Below, one piece after another: positions 61,856-64,000 of a DNA stretch of 64,000 bases. Under the pieces are notes generated by a model, which did not search any database, was not told where the DNA came from, and saw only the letters and a list, made by a program, of their open reading frames with translations. The position numbers were made by a program, and so were the translations under genes. The stretch's first letter is position 1; every line of letters begins with the position of its first letter. Source of the DNA: JAXIPB01 sp045403155 (lineage in GTDB: Bacteria; Actinomycetota; Actinomycetes; Mycobacteriales; Micromonosporaceae); contig JAXIPB010000036.1 in NCBI GenBank assembly GCA_045403155.1, forward strand, positions 20,347-84,346, in the 5' to 3' direction.

Positions 61856-62542
61856 ATGGGATCCGACCGGTATGCCGCCCGCCTTGCCGGTGGCATGTTC
61901 CTGTTCGTCATCACCGCCGTCCTGGCCAGCTCGATCTTCCAGGCCGGCGGTGTCGGCGGCTCCGACGACATCGCCGGGACGCTTCGTACCATCGCCGAGA
62001 ACGCCGTCGGCTTCCGGGTGAGCATCGTGTTTCTCGTGGTCGCCAGCATCGCGACGCTGGTGCTCGCCGCCATGCTCTACGCGTTGACAAAACGGCAGGA
62101 CGAGAACCTGGCGATCCTGGCGCTGGCCTGCCGCACAGCGGAGGCGGCACTGTACGCCATCGGAATTCTCAGCGTGCTGATCCTGCTTTCGCTCAGCGAC
62201 GAACCAACCGCCGGCGAACAGGAACTAGGCGCCGTCGTGGTCGACGTGGAGTCGTTGAGCACCAACGTCGGGGCCACGTTCTTCGCGGTGGGCAGCACCA
62301 TCTTCGCGTACCTGTTGCTCAAGGCCCGTTCGGTTCCCGTCCCGCTCGCCGTGCTCGGCGTTGTGGCCTCGCTCATTCTGGTCGTCGGCGTACCGGTAGA
62401 AACCGCGGCCGGACGCACGACCGCCGACGGCGCCTCGATCATCATGTGGCTGCCGATGCTCGTCTTCGAGATCGCCACGGGCGTTTGGCTGCTCGTGAAG
62501 GGCGCCCGGACGCCCGACAGACGCACGGGAGACCTTAAGTGA
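61856..62542 (+). CDS. DUF4386 family membrane protein
   Basis: The 228-residue protein has six hydrophobic helices and the DUF4386 start SDRYAARLAGGMFLFVITAVLASSIFQ, with RVSIVFLVVASIATLVLAAMLYAL and LACRTAEAALYAIGILSVLILL. Function is unknown in all members. GGAGGAG lies 5 bp before the ATG. It diverges from the broken SARP gene. Confidence 0.87.
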   Translation: MGSDRYAARLAGGMFLFVITAVLASSIFQAGGVGGSDDIAGTLRTIAENAVGFRVSIVFLVVASIATLVLAAMLYALTKRQDENLAILALACRTAEAALYAIGILSVLILLSLSDEPTAGEQELGAVVVDVESLSTNVGATFFAVGSTIFAYLLLKARSVPVPLAVLGVVASLILVVGVPVETAAGRTTADGASIIMWLPMLVFEIATGVWLLVKGARTPDRRTGDLK

Positions 62543-62639
62543 AGAGCGGATTGCAGCAGCATCGCCACGTCGGTTCGCGCGAAACGCGCGGCTATTGTGG
62601 CTCGTGGTCGCGGGTAGCCTATTCGCCGAACCGGTGTAT

Positions 62640-62778
62640 CGTCGTGCCGAGTCTCTGAAGGCACTTTAGCTATCGGCAGATATATGGCTAACGATTAGCT
62701 GAGGGAGCTGTTCATGAAGGACGTGATCTTGGCGCTGAGGCCCGGTGTTGGCCGGGTCACGTACAACCCCGTTCTTGG
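62640..62778 (+). other. Orphan gene start: AT-rich leader, strong ribosome site, no recognisable gene
   Basis: A locally AT-rich stretch (about 62660-62700) is followed by GAGGGAG and an ATG at 62714 opening MKDVILALRPG. After roughly a dozen codons the frame stops looking like protein, and the opposite strand resembles a transposase start. It reads like the 5' end of a gene that lost its body. Confidence 0.4.
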
Positions 62779-63085
62779 TCAGCACCGCCTGGTACCGCTG
62801 CTCCAGGACAGGTATCTAGACCAGCGCCAAATCTCGACCTCCCACCGCGTGAGGCCGCGTCCCCAGAAGGCGTCGAAGAACTGTTTGAGGCCGAGCAGAC
62901 CAGCCGGGTCGACACGGTAGAACCGGCGTGTCCCGTCGCGACGCTCGGTGATCAGCGACGCTTCCTTGAGCACCGTCAGGTGTTGCGGTATCGCCGGCCG
63001 GGTCACCTCGAAGTGTGCGGCAATCGCCCCCGCCGCCAGCTGCTCGTTAGCGCGGGCAGGTCGTCCACAAGGGACAATTGAGCGA
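62779..63085 (-). pseudogene. ArsR-family regulator, broken remnant
   Basis: The central part is an ArsR winged helix: AAGAIAAHFEVTRPAIPQHLTVLKEASLITERRDGTRRFYRVDPAGLLGLKQFFDAFWGRGL. Upstream, the family N-terminus can be found only by switching frame (EPRRRSIV-like then LVDDLPAL), and no start codon is in frame. Downstream the frame runs into unrelated sequence (62770-62805) that on this strand can be read as LEQRYQAVL, the opening of IS481-like transposases. The gene is therefore damaged at both ends. Confidence 0.65.
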
Positions 63086-63142
63086 CGACGGGCTCCGTCA
63101 ACGTGTCAGTTCACTGGCCGACTGAACCAGGAGGACGCGGCT

Positions 63143-63265
63143 GTGTTCGGCGCCCCGTACGCGCTGGCCCTGACCGCGGGTGTGCTGGCCGCGGTCAACC
63201 CGTGCGGGTTCGCGCTGCTGTCGGCGTACCTGCCGCTGCTTGCTGGTGGCTGGCAACCGGGTTGA
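63143..63265 (+). pseudogene. CcdA/DsbD-like transmembrane protein, N-terminal remnant
   Basis: GTG 63143 is preceded by AGGAGGA and encodes FGAPYALALTAGVLAAVNPCGFALLSAYLPLLAGG, the typical first helix of cytochrome c biogenesis CcdA-type proteins with its conserved NPCGFALL. It stops after 40 codons, whereas the family has 230-300 residues. In related genomes an ArsR gene next to a CcdA gene is a plausible pair, and here both are truncated. Confidence 0.7.
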
Positions 63266-63448
63266 CTGTCGGGTTGCGTTCAGAGTGGAAGGCTTTGGTC
63301 TTCGGGGTTGGGCGTAGCTGTTGAATGACACGAAAACGTCAGTGAAAGTGACACCAGAATGTCAGTAACGCTCCGTGACCGGTGATGCGACGGATCCGAC
63401 CACAGCGGTATTCGGCGCGCTGGCGCCGCTGCGGCAAGCTCGGCTGGG

Positions 63449-63520
63449 CATGACCCTTGTCGGGTCGCGCTGGATGTGGCGGTCATGCTCGCTGACGGCG
63501 GCGAGGGGATCTCAGAATCT
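63449..63520 (+). pseudogene. IS1380-like transposase, small N-terminal remnant
   Basis: One frame reads HDPCRVALDVAVMLADGGEGIS, close to the DRGRVLVDVAVMLADGGEAIS segment near the start of IS1380-family transposases. Homology fades on both sides and the frame is not maintained. Identified by pattern only. Confidence 0.5.
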
Positions 63521-63704
63521 ATCGCCACCACGGAAACCCCTGGTTCAAACTGTTCAGGACGGCGTGTACGATCGCCGAGCGGCGCTAGCGGGGCGCGTGT
63601 TCCATCTCAGAGGTTTGACGATGGGTCCGATCAAGGCGGCTCGGCGCGAGGCCGGCCAGCGGGGCAGTTGACGCCCGCCTGCACCTGTCGAAGGCCCCGC
63701 AAGG

Positions 63705-63735
63705 AGCTGGGTGCGGCGGTAGCGCGCACCCAGCT
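63705..63735. terminator. Strong hairpin, terminator-like
   Basis: AGCTGGGTGCG and CGCACCCAGCT form a perfect 11-bp GC-rich stem with a 9-nt loop, followed by TTCAACCTT. It lies in a gene-free stretch and could terminate transcription from either side or be the end of a mobile element. Confidence 0.6.
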
Positions 63736-63835
63736 TTCAACCTTGAGTGGTTAGCGCCGATTATCGCGTCGGGCTGACGACAGAGACCATAGATGATCGT
63801 CGGTCTGTGTTGTGGGCGGGAACCGTTGTGGTGAT

Positions 63836-64000
63836 AGGGATGCCGGCCGGGTGTTAAAACCTTCGGCCCCGAGGATGAGGGTCGATCTCGCTGTCTTGTA
63901 CGCAGCGCCTCACTAGATAAAGCGAGTGGGCCACCGAGGGTGGCGTCGAATCCGCTGCCCGAGAATTGGCGTTGGGGAAGGCCCTGCTCACCCGTCGCTC
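63836..64000. other. Gene-free, hairpin-rich stretch at the right edge
   Basis: No frame here looks coding. Short perfect stems occur in series: CGCTG/CAGCG (63889-63893 with 63903-63907), CACT/AGTG (63911-63914 with 63925-63928) and GCCACC-GAG-GGTGGC (63930-63944). The order and spacing resemble a structured RNA or the non-coding end of an insertion sequence such as IS110. The window ends before a following gene can be seen. Between 63520 and 63836, apart from the hairpin at 63705, I see nothing. Confidence 0.35.

Noticed and set aside
1..64000. CRISPR arrays, tRNA or rRNA genes, prophage modules
   Set aside because: No regularly spaced repeats, cloverleaf-like segments, rRNA signatures or phage structural genes were seen.

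Overview
The window is a GC-rich, gene-dense stretch (roughly 70% GC by eye) with many 4-bp start/stop overlaps, GTG and TTG starts, leaderless promoters and no RNA genes that I can recognise. The gene families (SARP/AfsR-type giant regulators, LuxR-type two-component pair beside an ABC exporter, WYL regulators, F420-linked Ddn-like protein, GlsB, respiratory nar operon) point to a soil-type filamentous actinomycete. A member of the Micromonosporaceae is my best guess, not proven.

Layout. 1-4.8 kb: 5' part of a HelD-like helicase, then an AlkZ-like protein, a tyrosine recombinase and a methyltransferase read as one minus-strand unit, an alpha/beta hydrolase and a HIT protein. 5.0-8.0 kb: a VWA/MoxR/XdhC trio of the CoxE-CoxD-CoxF kind, with a YHS domain fused to the XdhC protein and no dehydrogenase structural genes in view. 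8.1-17.8 kb: housekeeping and accessory enzymes, a secreted putative-Ig repeat protein with a sortase-E-like tail, a VOC/WYL divergent pair sharing a palindromic operator, and a frameshifted Rpn-like nuclease gene. 18.0-23.2 kb: a two-component system divergent from an ABC-2 exporter whose first permease carries a large extracellular insert. 23.2-29.6 kb: VOC, HNH, YegP, haloalkane dehalogenase, AraC-DinB fusion, sugar O-methyltransferase, YdeI-like protein, a collapsed FtsX gene and a second-type adenylate kinase.

29.7-38.6 kb is a complete respiratory nitrate reductase unit: a DsbA-like protein, narGHJI and narK. A DevR/DosR-like box lies at about -43 from a candidate promoter ahead of the DsbA gene, which suggests control by oxygen limitation. 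39.6-43.4 kb is a very large SARP-cyclase-AAA-TPR regulator with a damaged 3' end.

43.4-55.0 kb is a 4-hydroxybenzoate/protocatechuate block. The minus-strand arm holds a CynX-type MFS carrier, a MetE-like zinc methyltransferase and PobA, then a NitT/TauT-type ABC importer. The divergent arm is pcaI-pcaJ-pcaH-pcaG-pcaC-iclR. pcaB is absent and only the last ~35 codons of pcaD survive between pcaG and pcaC, so the pathway looks broken by an internal deletion.

55.1-64.0 kb decays progressively: membrane and secreted proteins of unknown role, an IS3 orfA remnant, a second SARP regulator with a frame break, a DUF4386 protein, then a patchwork of gene scraps (ArsR, CcdA, IS481- and IS1380-like), a strong hairpin, and a hairpin-rich non-coding stretch at the right edge.

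A dispersed 72-74 bp element built around a 34-bp near-perfect palindrome occurs three times (723, 3476, 13932). In two copies it supplies the stop codon of a neighbouring gene.
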